Shown: positions 44,521-55,745, counted from the first letter of the stretch. The stretch is DNA of 64,000 nucleotides from Haliclona indistincta (GCA_964017065.1 OZ024787.1:9037899-9101898), one strand, 5' to 3'. Numbers and translations are program-made. Notes: a model not told the origin generated them from the sequence alone.

Positions 44521-45401
44521 TTCTACTTCCAGTTTCCATTTTGTAAAAAGCAAAGCAAAAACTGTAGAGCACACGTTGAGAGATGCGTATTTAGCTTGAA
44601 CCAGTAACCAGAGAGCGGTTGTAACTCATTCCAGGCTTCCAGCGCATTGAGCACGCGGCTGGGATGTGTTTCGCGAGCCTGAGCGAGCATATACCTTTCA
44701 TCTCACAGTGCAATGACATGCAGGGTACATGCACAGTGCAATGACTTTAGTGTGCTTTGACAAACATGCAGGGTCATATCTGCGACTGAGATGCACACGT
44801 TAACGTTAGCCTCGTACCCAGGCTCTCTGGCGGAAATTTAATTATGCGTGGGTGTTGAAATGTCGCATTTCAACACCCACGCATAATTAAATCTCCGCCA
44901 GAGAGCCTGGGTACGAGGCTAACGTTAACTCTGAAGAATTATAGCATTATTTATTAAAGCCGGAGTGTGCAGTGAACGCTGCAAGTTATGATATAAAGTA
45001 GCAGGATCATGCACTGCAATCGTACATGGGGTAATATCTATGCTACAACTCTGTTGTGTGCCAGGATAATACGGTACATAACTGCATGCCGGCTTCACGC
45101 CAACCAGATTTAAAAGTGTGCATGTATGCATTGTAGTGATCCATTCCTGCATGCTGTTTGCTACAAATCCATTTAATTCCGAATTTTGCAAATTTCTTGA
45201 TGCTTTATTTTTTAGTTCTTTATTTTGTGCTCACATAGAGAGTGCTCGCTCAGGCTCACGAAGCAAGCAACCGGCCGGCTCACGCCGCTCACCCCGGGAT
45301 AACGCGCTCTCTGGTTACTGGTTCAAGCTAAATATGCATCTTTCAACGTGTGCTCTACAGTTTTTGCCTTGCTTTTTACACAGTGGAAACTGGAAGTAGA
45401 A
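44521..45401. mobile_element. 881-bp foldback element with a nested palindrome
   Basis: Imperfect inverted arms of ~170 bp lie at each end. The left end reads TTCTACTTCCAGTTTCCA..., the right end is its complement, and shared inner words include GTAACCAGAGAGCG and GAGCCTGAGCGAGCA. It sits just upstream of SDR5 and replaces the TATA-bearing promoter block seen upstream of SDR2 and SDR4. Confidence 0.8.
44799..44929. mobile_element. 131-bp perfect palindrome nested in the foldback element
   Basis: The arms GTTAACGTTAGCCTCGTACC... and complement (about 61 bp each, one mismatch) flank a central TGTCGCA. It is a separate hairpin MITE inside the larger element. Confidence 0.85.
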
Positions 45402-45578
45402 AATGGGGAAAGTGGATTGTCGCCTCTCTGGGCTTACCTCTACCATAGATAATACAGTCCAGCAAAGCGGAAGGGAGTGGTCTGGGGACGAGACTACCGG
45501 CTACCGCTCAGTCACAGTCAACAGCCAACTGAGCCCAGGAATTAATTTATCCTCTTCGGTTAACAAATTTCTCTAGTT

Positions 45579-47479
45579 ATGGGTCAGTCTGCATCTGTGT
45601 CTGCGTATCCAACGGTAGACCTCAGTGGGAAAGTGATAGTGGTGACGGGCGGTAACTCTGGTATAGGCTATGCTACGTCGAAAGCACTGGCAATCATGGG
45701 AGCCCACACTATCATTGCCTGCCGTTCAAGAGAGAGAGCCGAAGCAGTGAGTTTACTCAGTTCAGCAAAGTTGATACGCAGAATTAAGTAATACAAAATT
45801 TTGTATAGGCTGTAGCTCAGATGAAGGAAGAAATAGAAAAACAGTTCCCTGACAAGTCAGTCACAGTTGAGTGGATGATATTAGATCTGGGATCATTCCG
45901 CTCAACAAAAGACTTCACTGTGGCGTTCAAGGAAAGAAACTTACCACTACACGTGCTCATCAACAATGGTGGTATATCACTGATGAGTGCACCACTCGGT
46001 GAGTTCAAAGGTCACTTGTTGCGATCTAAAATATTTGCAGCTCACACTGTAGATGGTCATGAGATCCAGTTCCAAGTGAACCACCTCAGTCACATGCTAC
46101 TAACACTAGAGCTGCTCCCGATCATTAGAGACACAGCTCGCAGTACTGGGGACGGCAGGATTGTGTTTGTCTCCTCTCTTGCTGAAGGTTGGGGAAAATT
46201 TGAACCAGACAACTTGGATGGACAGCAATCTTACTCAGCACTGCAGCTTTACAATAACTCAAAGCTTTTCAATGTACTAAAACACACGGTCGATCAGGAT
46301 AGAATAAATAACATGTTGTGTTTCATTATTGCAGCTAATGACAGGATTTGCACTGCAGAGAAGGCTAAAGAATGAAGGTATCACTGTCTCTGGCCTCCAT
46401 CCTGGCTTTGTAAGCATTCAAGCAATTTTGCTATAATTTAGGGCAATTTGAGTACAGTGTTAAATTTCATGAATGTACAAGTATTATTGATAACTTGATA
46501 GTTTTGTAGTGTGTACATGGTTTCCATGACAACAGGTCAAGACCACTCTGGGGATTCAGGAAACTGACAGCGCTACTCGGAAAAGGATGGTATCTGCATT
46601 TTGGTTTTTTTCCACTCGTGAGTTCAGTTCACAGCTGCAAAGAATTTCTGTACGCCATTTGTGTTTGAGCTGGACTAGGCAAAGTAGCTTGAATAAAAGT
46701 AGAGATTTTGCAAAATTGGTTGTGTACTGCAATGAAATAATTATGGAACCCAAAAAGTAGTGTTCTTTAGGAGCCAGTCTGCTTGTATAATTTAGCGCAA
46801 TGTACTGACTAGTTGTAACACTTTTTGCAGCATTCACTAAGACTCCTGACAATGGAGCAGCCACTCAGATCAACTGTGCAATCAATCCTGAGCTGAACAA
46901 ACAGGAGATGGTGTATTATGCAGACTGTGCTCCCAAAGAACCCAATCCCATCGCAAGGTCAGTATACAGCGGTTTTATTACTTCTTGCAAGGGTAAACCG
47001 TAGAGCGTAGACCGTAAAGCGTGGAGGAGCACTACTGCGTTAAAATGTATTTGATCATGCTCCATTGTGTGAATAAATTAATACCAGTGATTTGACACAT
47101 TAGTGACTGCAAGGTGACTCTTTACACTCAAATCTTCCTTGCAAGAAGTAATAAAACCTCTGTAGTCAATGTGTGTGAACATTTTCATTTGCAGGGCATT
47201 TAGTGGTAGTTGTATAATAGTACATGCATAGTATTGGCTTCCTCTCTTCCTGTGTGTGTCTACAGAGATGAGAAGCAACAAGAGCAGTTGTGGGAGATGA
47301 GTATCAACATGTTCAAGGAGTACATGTCTCCTGAGGTGTTACAGCAGTATGGACCAGCCCTTCCTGTCAGTAGCCAGGAAGAACAAGGGGAGGACAGCCA
47401 GAATAACGAACAAGAGACCAGTGAGCAGGAACCAAGTGGAGAGCAACAAGTAGTAGAAAGTGAACAAGAACAAAATTAG
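45579..47479 (+). CDS. SDR gene 5 (RDH/WWOX-like short-chain dehydrogenase)
   Basis: Exons 45579-45746, 45809-45998, 46041-46273, 46335-46409, 46536-46617, 46831-46957, 47266-47479 give 362 aa. Start MGQSASVSAYP (two extra residues, Gly2 and Ser6 kept), TGGNSGIG, NNGG, catalytic Y-N-N-S-K and an intact acidic tail. Introns are short except intron 6, which carries a TA-flanked MITE (46967-47162). Its promoter differs from SDR2 and SDR4 because a foldback element ends 178 bp upstream of the ATG, so its expression may differ. Confidence 0.9.
46967..47162. mobile_element. MITE family 1, copy in SDR5 intron 6
   Basis: 196 bp with ends CAGCGGTTTTATTACTTCTT and its complement, flanked by TA (46965-46966, 47163-47164). 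SDR4 has the unoccupied site (GGTCAGTATACATGTAGTCAATG). Matches 22825-23028. Confidence 0.95.
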
Positions 47480-47792
47480 CTCTCATCTTAAGAGAAAACT
47501 ATAATATCAGATGAATAGCTATTTAATAAATATGGTTTTTATCCCTTTTAGCTAGCTACAGCTAATACCATCAGTTGTCATGTAACCAACCAAATTTTTG
47601 GATTACCACAAAACTAAATTCTGACATGAAATTCTTGCAATTTCTCTAGTTACTTTACAAGCCACTTTATTCCAAACTGCTATCTAAACTAATGGAGGCA
47701 GGTTCATGCTGATAATATGATTCATAACTTAGTGGTTTGCTTCAAGCTAAGACTATAACGACTGACTGAGTTTACTCCACTCAACTGACCGA

Positions 47793-48122
47793 GAAATAAC
47801 AAGAGCAGTTGTGGGAGATCAGTATCAACTTGTTCAAAGAATTCATGACTCCTGAGGTACCTCCCTACAGTCAGCCAGGAAGAACAAGGCCAGAACAATG
47901 AACAAGAGACCAATAACCAGGAACCAAGTGGAGAAGAAGGGCAAGGGACTAGACAAGAAGAGGAGGGTTGCCAGAGCAAGAGACCAGTGAGCAGGATAAA
48001 CAAGAAAGAGAGACTGGACAAGAACAAAGGGAGGGTGACAGATCACTGACGAACAGAAGACCAGTTAGCAGGAACTGAGTGGAGAGCAAGAGGCAGGAAG
48101 TGGACAAGAACAAGAGCAGCTT
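47793..48122 (+). pseudogene. Relic of an SDR last exon
   Basis: The stretch AACAAGAGCAGTTGTGGGAG onward matches SDR exon 7 with frameshifts and an expanded, degenerate Glu/Gln-coding tail. No other exon is present. It belongs to the duplicated 3' block. Confidence 0.75.
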
Positions 48123-48930
48123 CTAGTACTACTACACCTTGCTTTTACAACACTAATTTTAACCCCAAGTCAACATCATCTTAACTACTACTACAACTCC
48201 ACCTTTAAGACTCTTTAAGCTCTGGCACCATCATCAGTCATGTGACCGGTCAACAGTAACTGCTGCCAGGAAGAATCTTTAGAGATTACCACAAAACTAA
48301 AGTCTGACATGAAACCCTTGTCAGTGCCGTAGTTTGCAAGTCATGTCACCAATCTCATGTATGTGCGTATTCATGAAAAGAATATGCACAGCGTAATACA
48401 TTATGTAGAGTCACTAATAAAGGACAGCTATGCATAGGCTGCTTCAAATGCATCTAGTTCACTCACATGCACATTGCAGCAGGTACTAGGGTCCAGCCTT
48501 GGGATGACCCAGTACAACCTCACTATTGTACTTTTCCATGTACACGATGTTGTACGAAAAAGCGATCATTTAATTCATCATTCTAAGATACATAATATAC
48601 CAATGTACCTATGGTGTATCATGGTGTTGATGCCTTGGTGGAATTACGTATTTTAAAAAATATTATGTGGTTTCAGAAACAAAAATTTCACAAATAATTA
48701 GAGCACAAGCACGTACACAAACATTATACATAGTCACCTAATGGCTAGCTGGCTGTCACTACCTGGGAGAGAGGACCATTCAGGTACGATGACAGGGCCT
48801 CTGCCTGCATAATGAGAGAGACAACAAATGATAATTATAATCATCATGACTCTTGAGCAACAGTGCAACATGAGAAGAATCAAACTTACAAGCTGCTTAC
48901 ACCAATAGGCTGTTGCTGTAATGCATGTAA
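48123..48930. other. Intergenic, partly duplicated
   Basis: Matches 43860-44275 up to about 48617. Nothing further is recognised. Confidence 0.5.
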
Positions 48931-49070
48931 AGGTTAACGCCCGGGTTCTGAGGCGATACGGGATATATACCGAGGTGGTTAATTATGCCAAACGAGGGCG
49001 GAGCCCGAGGTTGGCATAATTAACCACCGAGGTATTATCCAGTTTCGCCGAAGAACCCGGGCGTTAACCT
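48931..49070. mobile_element. 140-bp palindromic MITE
   Basis: The ends AGGTTAACGCCCGGGTTCT and complement are perfect, and an inner CCGAGGTGGTTAATTATGCC pairs with its complement. The loop is GAGGGCGGAGCCCGAG. A small asymmetry near 48955-49050 breaks the stem. Confidence 0.85.
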
Positions 49071-49920
49071 ACTTGTAGTTCATCTGCTGTCTCCTTGTCG
49101 TGTTTTCTAGCTGGCTGTGTAGCTTGTAAACGAAAATCTCGAACGATGGGATCCCACTCGCCGCCGAGCGCGCACGAGCCAGGTCTAGCGAATGGCGAAC
49201 GCCCATGTTCAAGTCGCGCGACGACTGGAGCCTGGCGTCACGGATTTCAACTTCTGTGTAGCTAGTTCATGAACAGCACAAACGGTTAAGTTGGTGTTTT
49301 TTTAGGCAGCAATGCTGGCTGACCTTTCCAAAAGTTAGCACGTGCGCCAAAAATTTAACGACGATGGCCCACTAGTATGAGTTATTTCGTGGGGTATAAA
49401 TCTCCCGCACTGAGCGCCGTTAGGTCCATACTGGGCGCTGTTAGATCGCTCGATCGCTTTTTGAACATTGGTTCGAGCAAAAATCACTTCCACGGGGTCT
49501 TTCGATTATTGCTAGTTGTTGACCAGGCCCCTTCCGGTGTTACAACCTAGTTGTAGCACGGGCGGCGTCTTTGATGTCGCCCACGCAATATAATACAAAT
49601 GGAATACATACTCTGTCGGCTTCCTTTGATGTTTGGCCTAGGTGGGCTACAAAACTTATTCAACAACGTAGTCTTGAGCTCTACAAGCCGCTTACATCTC
49701 ATAGCAATGCAAACATCCAAATCACTACCAAAACTAACAGATACAGATTCATGATGCTATGTTTCTCAAAGTTAGCTGCTACGCTAACCTATTGCTACCG
49801 ATGAACTGCTACTCAAGTAAACAAGTTGAACTTTCAAGTTTATCTTTATCTCATTGACCACATCGACAATAAATTTGTATCACACAAATGAAAACAGTAA
49901 TTGTGTTTTTAGTCTAAGTG
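49071..49920. other. Intergenic downstream of LAMTOR2
   Basis: A locally GC-richer stretch (49130-49240) is present, but no gene or repeat could be supported. Confidence 0.35.
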
Positions 49921-50504
49921 TTATGCAGAGGCTTGATACTGTTTTGAAAATAAACGCACACAATATTATGTGCACACACGCACACACATACCTTTGCTTT
50001 TAGCAAGCCTAGTCCTACTTGTTGGTCAGCATATATACAAAGGAGTAGATTGGCGACCTTCTTTATCAACACCAAACCCTCCTGTATCAGAGAGAGAGAG
50101 AGAGAGGGCAGTTTACATATGATCAAGGTCCCACAGCATTACTCACCTCACAGTTAAGTACGATTATCTTGAGTGAGTCGTCCTCCATTGCTGCCTTGGA
50201 GTTGTTCTCATAAGACATCCAAATATTGGCAGCTATGGCTGCTGTGACATACTCTTTCTTCTCACTCTTACCAGCAAACGCCATCAAAGACCCCTCTTGG
50301 TTGAGCAAGCTTAGAAAGAAAGGAGAAAAATCAGAGAAGGAAAGAGAAATAAGGGGTGGAGAGGAGGGACACGAAAAATTATCGGTTTAGCGCAAGTAAA
50401 ATTCCTTCTACAACTGTGTGTGTGTAATAAGCTTACAGTGTGCATTGCACTCCTCCAGTATTGGCTTGCTCTAGCACGCGTGTGAGTGCTTTGGGTTTCA
50501 ACAT
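49921..50504 (-). CDS. LAMTOR2: LAMTOR2 (p14, Ragulator roadblock-domain subunit)
   Basis: LAMTOR2 pairs with LAMTOR3 in the Ragulator complex on late endosomes and lysosomes, where it helps recruit Rag GTPases and mTORC1 and scaffolds MAPK signalling. Minus-strand exons: 50504-50437 (MLKPKALTRVLEQANTGGVQ), 50309-50147 (LLNQEGSLMAFAGK...VTAAIAANIW), 50081-49992 (KKVANLLLCIYADQQVGLG LLKAK). These three align closely with the human protein. The last exon is uncertain: the best acceptor gives only YQASA then stop (49938-49921), 112 aa in total, so the final ~15 residues of the human protein (the C-terminal helix) are not found. Either the end is divergent or an exon was missed. Head-to-head with RRS1, 103 bp apart. 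Confidence 0.88.
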
Positions 50505-50607
50505 CTTCCTCGACTTTGTTATCGCCTATCACGTGACGAACAATGAGGCAGACATAATCAATTTTTAATAACCGGAACATCCTCTCACTAGCGTGCACGT
50601 GGTCGTT
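50505..50607. promoter_or_regulatory. Shared promoter of LAMTOR2 and RRS1
   Basis: The two start codons face away from each other 103 bp apart. A TCACGTGA E-box-type palindrome (near 50530) lies in the spacer. No TATA box is seen. Confidence 0.55.
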
Positions 50608-52464
50608 ATGGCTGTGGCAATGGACGTAGACGCCGTTCTAGCGGATCAGCAGAGTCGCAACAAAGCCTTAGAGGTACAGAAAGAGGTCGAGCTGCAATTG
50701 GACTTGGGTAACCTGCTGGCGAGCGATCTGAACGACTTAGACACAGCCGCTCTGAGGTACAACAAGCTCCTCCCCTTTCATGTGTGTGATCCTTCACCAT
50801 TTACAATGCAGAGAGAGTAAGGATGAGTACTTAAAACAAATCTCCAGAGATTCAACTCAACTGATTATCAATGAACTTTGGAAAGTGAGCATCAATAGAT
50901 AAATTTTACACAACACCCAATTATTGTACTCTGCAAATTTTGTTCTGTAGTTACCAAAGGAAAAACTTGACGATGGTTTGCTTGTGGAGGTGAGTCCTAC
51001 ATAGTGCTGTCACTTTAGGCGTGTCAGTATGTTCTGTTTTCTTCAGCTTCCGTCTTGCACTACTGTTCTTCCACGTGAAAAACCAGTCAGTAACATGTGA
51101 CCAGTGTATAGTTTATCTCAACTGACTGTTATCATTTTAGATCCCTAAACCGGCCCCGCCTACCAAATGGGATCAGTTTGCAAAACGCAAGGTATCATCA
51201 CCACATCATCACATATGCAGTTTAGCACACTAGTGATGTACCGTCTACGTAGCAGTGTCACTTTTCTGGTTCAATTTTAAACCCAAGCATGTGAAACAAA
51301 CACTCTGTCTACCATTGTTTCATTATGATTGTCTGTTCTATTGAATGTTTGTTACATTTTTATTCTTTCCTGTTTTAGGGTATACAGAAAGTGAAAAGGT
51401 CAAGGATGTTGTTTGATGAATCAACACAGGTCGGTAGAGTTGTCTCGCTGACTACTATAATAATTATCATGCTGTTTATATTATATTCTTTGTTGTATTC
51501 AGGAGTGGAAGCCTCGCTGGGGTTATAAGAGAGTCAATGATCCGAAGCAGCAGTGGTTGATAGAGGTGCCTGCAAATGCTGGTTAGTGCGCTCACACTCT
51601 GGCTATCGACAGCCGATATTTTCGTCCCACTCTGCAGATCCTTATGAGGATCAATTTGAAAAGAAAGCGACTGCTCGGAAAGAGCAAATCGCTAAAAATG
51701 ACTATCAGAGATTAAGGAACATCTCTAGAGCGGGCAAGAGTGGTTCAATAAAAGGTGATTGGTCTTTCTTTTGTCTGATTGTGTGATCATTGTAACTCAC
51801 AGCTCCATTGCCTCCTGCTGGCACTAGAAGAATGAACAAGCATGAGGCATGAGGAAACAATAGTTGTTGTTTTTTTAGTGTGTTTATCTTTCCGTCTTTA
51901 CCAGGTTACTCAAGCCGTTGGAATGGCGCATGTGGCTACTGCATCCATAGGAAAATTCACAGAAAAATTAGTAAGTATGTTTGAGCAATGAACCTATCTA
52001 TTGGTCTCATATGACAGGCAAAGGAACCGACTGTAAAGCATAGTGGAAAAAAGAGAAGGGTATGTGGTTTTGAGTTTTGACAAAAACTTTGCGTTTATTG
52101 TTAACCAGTTTGATCAAGTTGTTGGGAATTCTCAAGAAGAGAAGCAGAGAAATTTGGCTATATTAGACAAAGTGTTACAGAAAAGAGGTGTGGTTGACGC
52201 CAACAAAGCAGCCAATCAGCTCACAGCTCAGAACCAGAAGAGGTATGACGAGTTGGCTGTACTTTGCTTCCATTTTGCGTCCTTTGTAGAGTGCATGAAG
52301 AAAGGCAGGACGGAGATAGTCAGGGAAAGCAAAAGAAGGCAAAGACCACTAAAAGATCTAAGAGTGGGGGCAAAGGAAAAAAAGGAAAGGTGTCTGGAAA
52401 GATAGCTGCTAGAAAAGGAGTGAGCGGAGGACAGAAAGGCAAAAAGCAAGGAAAAAGAAAATGA
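50608..52464 (+). CDS. RRS1: Ribosome biogenesis regulatory protein RRS1
   Basis: RRS1 works with RPF2 to load the 5S RNP into the pre-60S ribosome in the nucleolus. Thirteen exons: 50608-50756, 50812-50884, 50951-50989, 51047-51085, 51141-51191, 51379-51429, 51503-51581, 51638-51754, 51803-51846, 51905-51970, 52018-52059, 52109-52242, 52290-52464. They total 352 aa (human 365). Key blocks: VQKEVELQLDLGNLLASD, LPREKPIPKPAPPTKWDQFA, EWKPRWGYKRVNDPKQQWL IEVPANADPYEDQFEKK, VATASIGKF and a Lys/Gly-rich nucleolar tail. Exon 9 must use a GC donor (GAG|GCATGA) to stay in frame. The human gene has a single coding exon, so the many tiny introns are notable. Confidence 0.93.
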
Positions 52465-52691
52465 CAGTTTTGAATCATATTTGCTATGAAGATTTAGTAC
52501 ATTAAAAATGAATGGTTAACATGTACATGCGTTGTTAGCGTGCAGCATGAGGAACTCAATGGAATTAGCTAACTACACAAAAGCGTGAAATTTGTTTTGT
52601 TCCTGTTTTGTGTAAGCTAAAGCAAATTTCCTTATTAATTTTAGAGAATTTCTAAGAAACAACAGGTAGCGAAGAGCTTCTTTGTTTCAAG

Positions 52692-55669
52692 ATGCTACCA
52701 AAAGCTGCTTGCTTGATTATTCTTTGCTGCTTTCTGATGCATGTGTCCATGCTAGGATTTAATTCAATGTACTTTCATTCTGTTGGTAATGATGCAATGC
52801 TGTCGTTCTTCATCAGTCAAGCTATGGGTTTTCTTCTCTATCCCCTTCTTGGATGGCTAGCTGATGTCTACTTTACCAGATACAAGTTTGTACTCTTTTC
52901 CTTCATCTTGATGATAGTGAGCAGCTTTCTCGTGATTTTTCCAACAGCTCTGTTTCTTGCATTCAATCACTTACGGATTCTATTTCTTCCTGGTGCAATT
53001 GCTATAATTTGTTGCATCGTTTCGATGGGTTTGTTTGAATCTACTGCTATTAGGGAGGCACGGTAGTGACTCCCTATGTAGGGATGAACGAGAAAACAAG
53101 ATGGCGGCTACATACAATGTATTAGCGTTCAAACGCTGATATTTCGCCTGGTGATGAATTTTATACGTCCAAAGACACTTAGATCTGCTCTCTGGCGTTG
53201 CCCCATCTTACAATAGCAAGGAGATTGCTCGAAATTGTTACTAAAGTGACGAACCTGAAAACGGTGAAAATCGACTTTCGTCATCTTCGTTTTCTTTCTT
53301 TCTTTCTTTCTTCAACTCGCCTAGCGCCTTTACGCGAGCAGTGTCGAGACCAAAACACCCACGAAAAGTCGTGAAATTCTCCTGGCATGTGCCTTTTGAA
53401 CTTAGTTTTTAGCGAAACGACGATATACATTTGACGAGCTCACGATCACGAACAGTTGTCAGCTAAGTGTTTGACGCCATTATTGTGATTACGTAATACG
53501 CACGTGACCAATCACACTTGTAGAGTATCGCCGTATGGAGAGCGCATATTGGCGTCTGGAGTCTTCGAAGAACAACTCACAGAGTAAGCTCGTGTAGTAT
53601 CACCGTTCTTCTGCTTGCCAGATAGTACCACAGCCATACAGAAAACTCTAAATCAGAGTGGGCGGGGCTCGTATGCTGTGCATCCAGGCTTCAGCATGCA
53701 TGAATGCATGAGCTAATTTCAGTATTTAGGAGCTACAGGTTAAAAAGCAATTATCAAGAAAAGCAAACCAAACCAATGATGGAAACAAAAAAGAGATACA
53801 TTCTCTTGCCGAATTCGAACTGCACCAAAAATTTGAAACTCACTATAAAAGAAAAAGGACACAAACAAGAAAATAAAAAGATTTCTAACGAAATCAAAAG
53901 GATGTAGGGATAAAGAAATCTGCTACTGGTCCACAATGTAAACCAACAAGGAGCAAGCATGGAATGGTAACGCGATTGACTTGCTAACAGACCATAGATC
54001 CCTACATCAGTGGCTGACTACAGCAGTTCTGCTAGTTGCTATTGACTGACACCTGACATGCATTGAATTGAATTTAGCTTGTGACAAAATAATTATAGTA
54101 TAGTCAAAATGTTATGTACAGCCACTGATGTAGGGATCTATGGTCTGTTAGCAAGTCAATCGCGTTACCATTCCATGCTTGCTCCTTGTTGGTTTACATT
54201 GTGGACCAGTAGCAGATTTCTTTATCCCTACATCCTTTTGATTTCGTTAGAAATCTTTTTATTTTCTTGTTCAGTTTGGAATGGACCAGATGCTAGAGGC
54301 CTCCTCAGATCAGCTCAGTGCCTATATTCGATTGTACTATTGGAGTTGCAACGTGGGTCGACTGGTACTTTTATATAGTTCTTTTCTATTGTTGGTTATA
54401 TTTGGTCTGTGTGTCATGGAAGTGAATATGCTAAGTTCCACAAACCTATACCATCTACTGTATCCACATTACTATGATATTATCTTCTGCTCAGCAATAC
54501 TTGTTATGGCAAGTGTACAGCTAACATGTGCATGCATTGGCTTATGTGTTCTGCTGCACAACAAGAAGTATTTCAACATTGATCGAACTGGTGACCATCC
54601 TCTTAAACTCATCTACAATGTATTGAAGTATGCTTGGAACCACAAATGCCCTGAGCGTCGCAGTGCATTCACCTACTGGGAGGAGGACATTCCGCCACGC
54701 ATTGATCTTGGGAAGAACAAGTATGGTGGTCCATTCACTACTGAAGAGGTGGAGGACACAAAGACATTCTTTAGCATTCTCCTGCTCCTCTTGTCACTAT
54801 TTGGGTTTCATCTCTCAGGACACGGATATTCTACTCTAGACCAGATAATGAGAGAGCAATGTCCTTCTAAATATGTGATGGCATTTCTCGCAGATCCAGC
54901 AAATATAATCTTTAGTACTTTAATTCTTGGCATCCCAGTGCAAAGTTTGATGAGTCTTTGCTGTCGTAGCTACTTCCCAAATATGCTCAAGAGGATGGGA
55001 CTTGGCTTACTCTTCTGTTTTATTAAGGTACTTCTGGAAATTGTCATTCAAGTCACAATGACTGGAGGAGAATACTGTGATCACTTTGGCAACAACACTA
55101 TCGATTCATGCTATTTCCTATCATGTGATCTCAACATAAACAATGCTTGTGTCACGATATCAAATGCTACTGATGATTTGTTCTATTGCAAAGAAAACAA
55201 TTTTCCTTTTCTTCTACTATTGATCCCCAATGCTCTTCAAGGCTTGTCTATTTTTCTAGTCTTTATGACTGCTCTTGAGTTTATCTGTGCTCAGGCTCCT
55301 CTTCGACTGAAAGGACTCCTCATTGGTGTGTGGTATGCTTTTCTTGCTATCAACTATCTCTTTGTGGAAGTATTGGAGCTTTTCACTATTGAAAGCACAA
55401 CATGGAAGATATTTCATGGCATTAAAGCAGGATTCATTTTTCTATCACTGGTGATGTACTTGTGTGTGTCTAGGCAGTACCGATATCGTCTGCGAGATGA
55501 GGTGGTGAATGAACAGTATCTGATAGAGGAGATATACGAGAGAGAGCTAGCTCAGCAGGATGATACTGACAGCATTGAATCTGAAAGTGACGAAAGTATT
55601 GATAGTGAAAAGGAAGTCTTGTTAGATTCCAAACAAAACTATGGTTCTATACCATATTATTTGCATTGA
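52692..55669 (+). pseudogene. POT/PTR transporter A, split by an insertion
   Basis: POT-family (SLC15-like) proteins are proton-coupled peptide or nitrate-type transporters of the MFS fold. The gene matches the intact copies B and C, with MLPKAA start, GWLADVYFTRYKF, FG-x-DQ-x-EASSDQL and YYWSCN-x-GR (the POT signature FGxDQ...fYwsiNvG). The coding sequence stops being collinear at codon ATT (ends 53051) and resumes at CAG (54272). The 1220 bp between introduces a stop at 53062-53064. In B and C this point is uninterrupted. The right border reads like an acceptor (TTCTTGTTCAG), but no donor restores phase, so splicing-out looks unlikely. Beyond the insertion no other lesion is seen, so inactivation is recent. 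A truncated protein from ATG 54281 is possible. Confidence 0.8.
53052..54271. mobile_element. 1.2-kb insertion in transporter A
   Basis: The left part (53052-53700) shares GAAAACAAGATGGCGGCTAC and other words with the 37-kb insertion. The right part is a perfect inverted repeat: 53864-54016 and 54119-54271, 153 bp each, spacer 102 bp. The right arm ends exactly where coding resumes. Words of the GTAGGGAT type recur at 53078, 53906, 54000 and 54132. No long coding frame is present. Confidence 0.8.
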
Positions 55670-55745
55670 TATTGCAAATTGCATATTAGGACAATATTAG
55701 CATAATTTCATTACTAATAATTGTCCTAGTATGCAATTTGCAACT
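55669..55745. repeat. Hairpin downstream of transporter A
   Basis: TTGCAAATTGCATA...AGGACAATATTAG pairs with its complement in CTAATAATTGTCCTAG...TATGCAATTTGCAA, forming a ~33-bp imperfect stem. It may be a MITE or a 3'-end structure. Confidence 0.6.

Noticed and set aside
53704..53960. Lys-rich and hydrophobic open frames inside the transporter A insertion
   Set aside because: They lie in non-coding insert sequence; part falls in the inverted repeat, so the same peptide appears again from the other arm.
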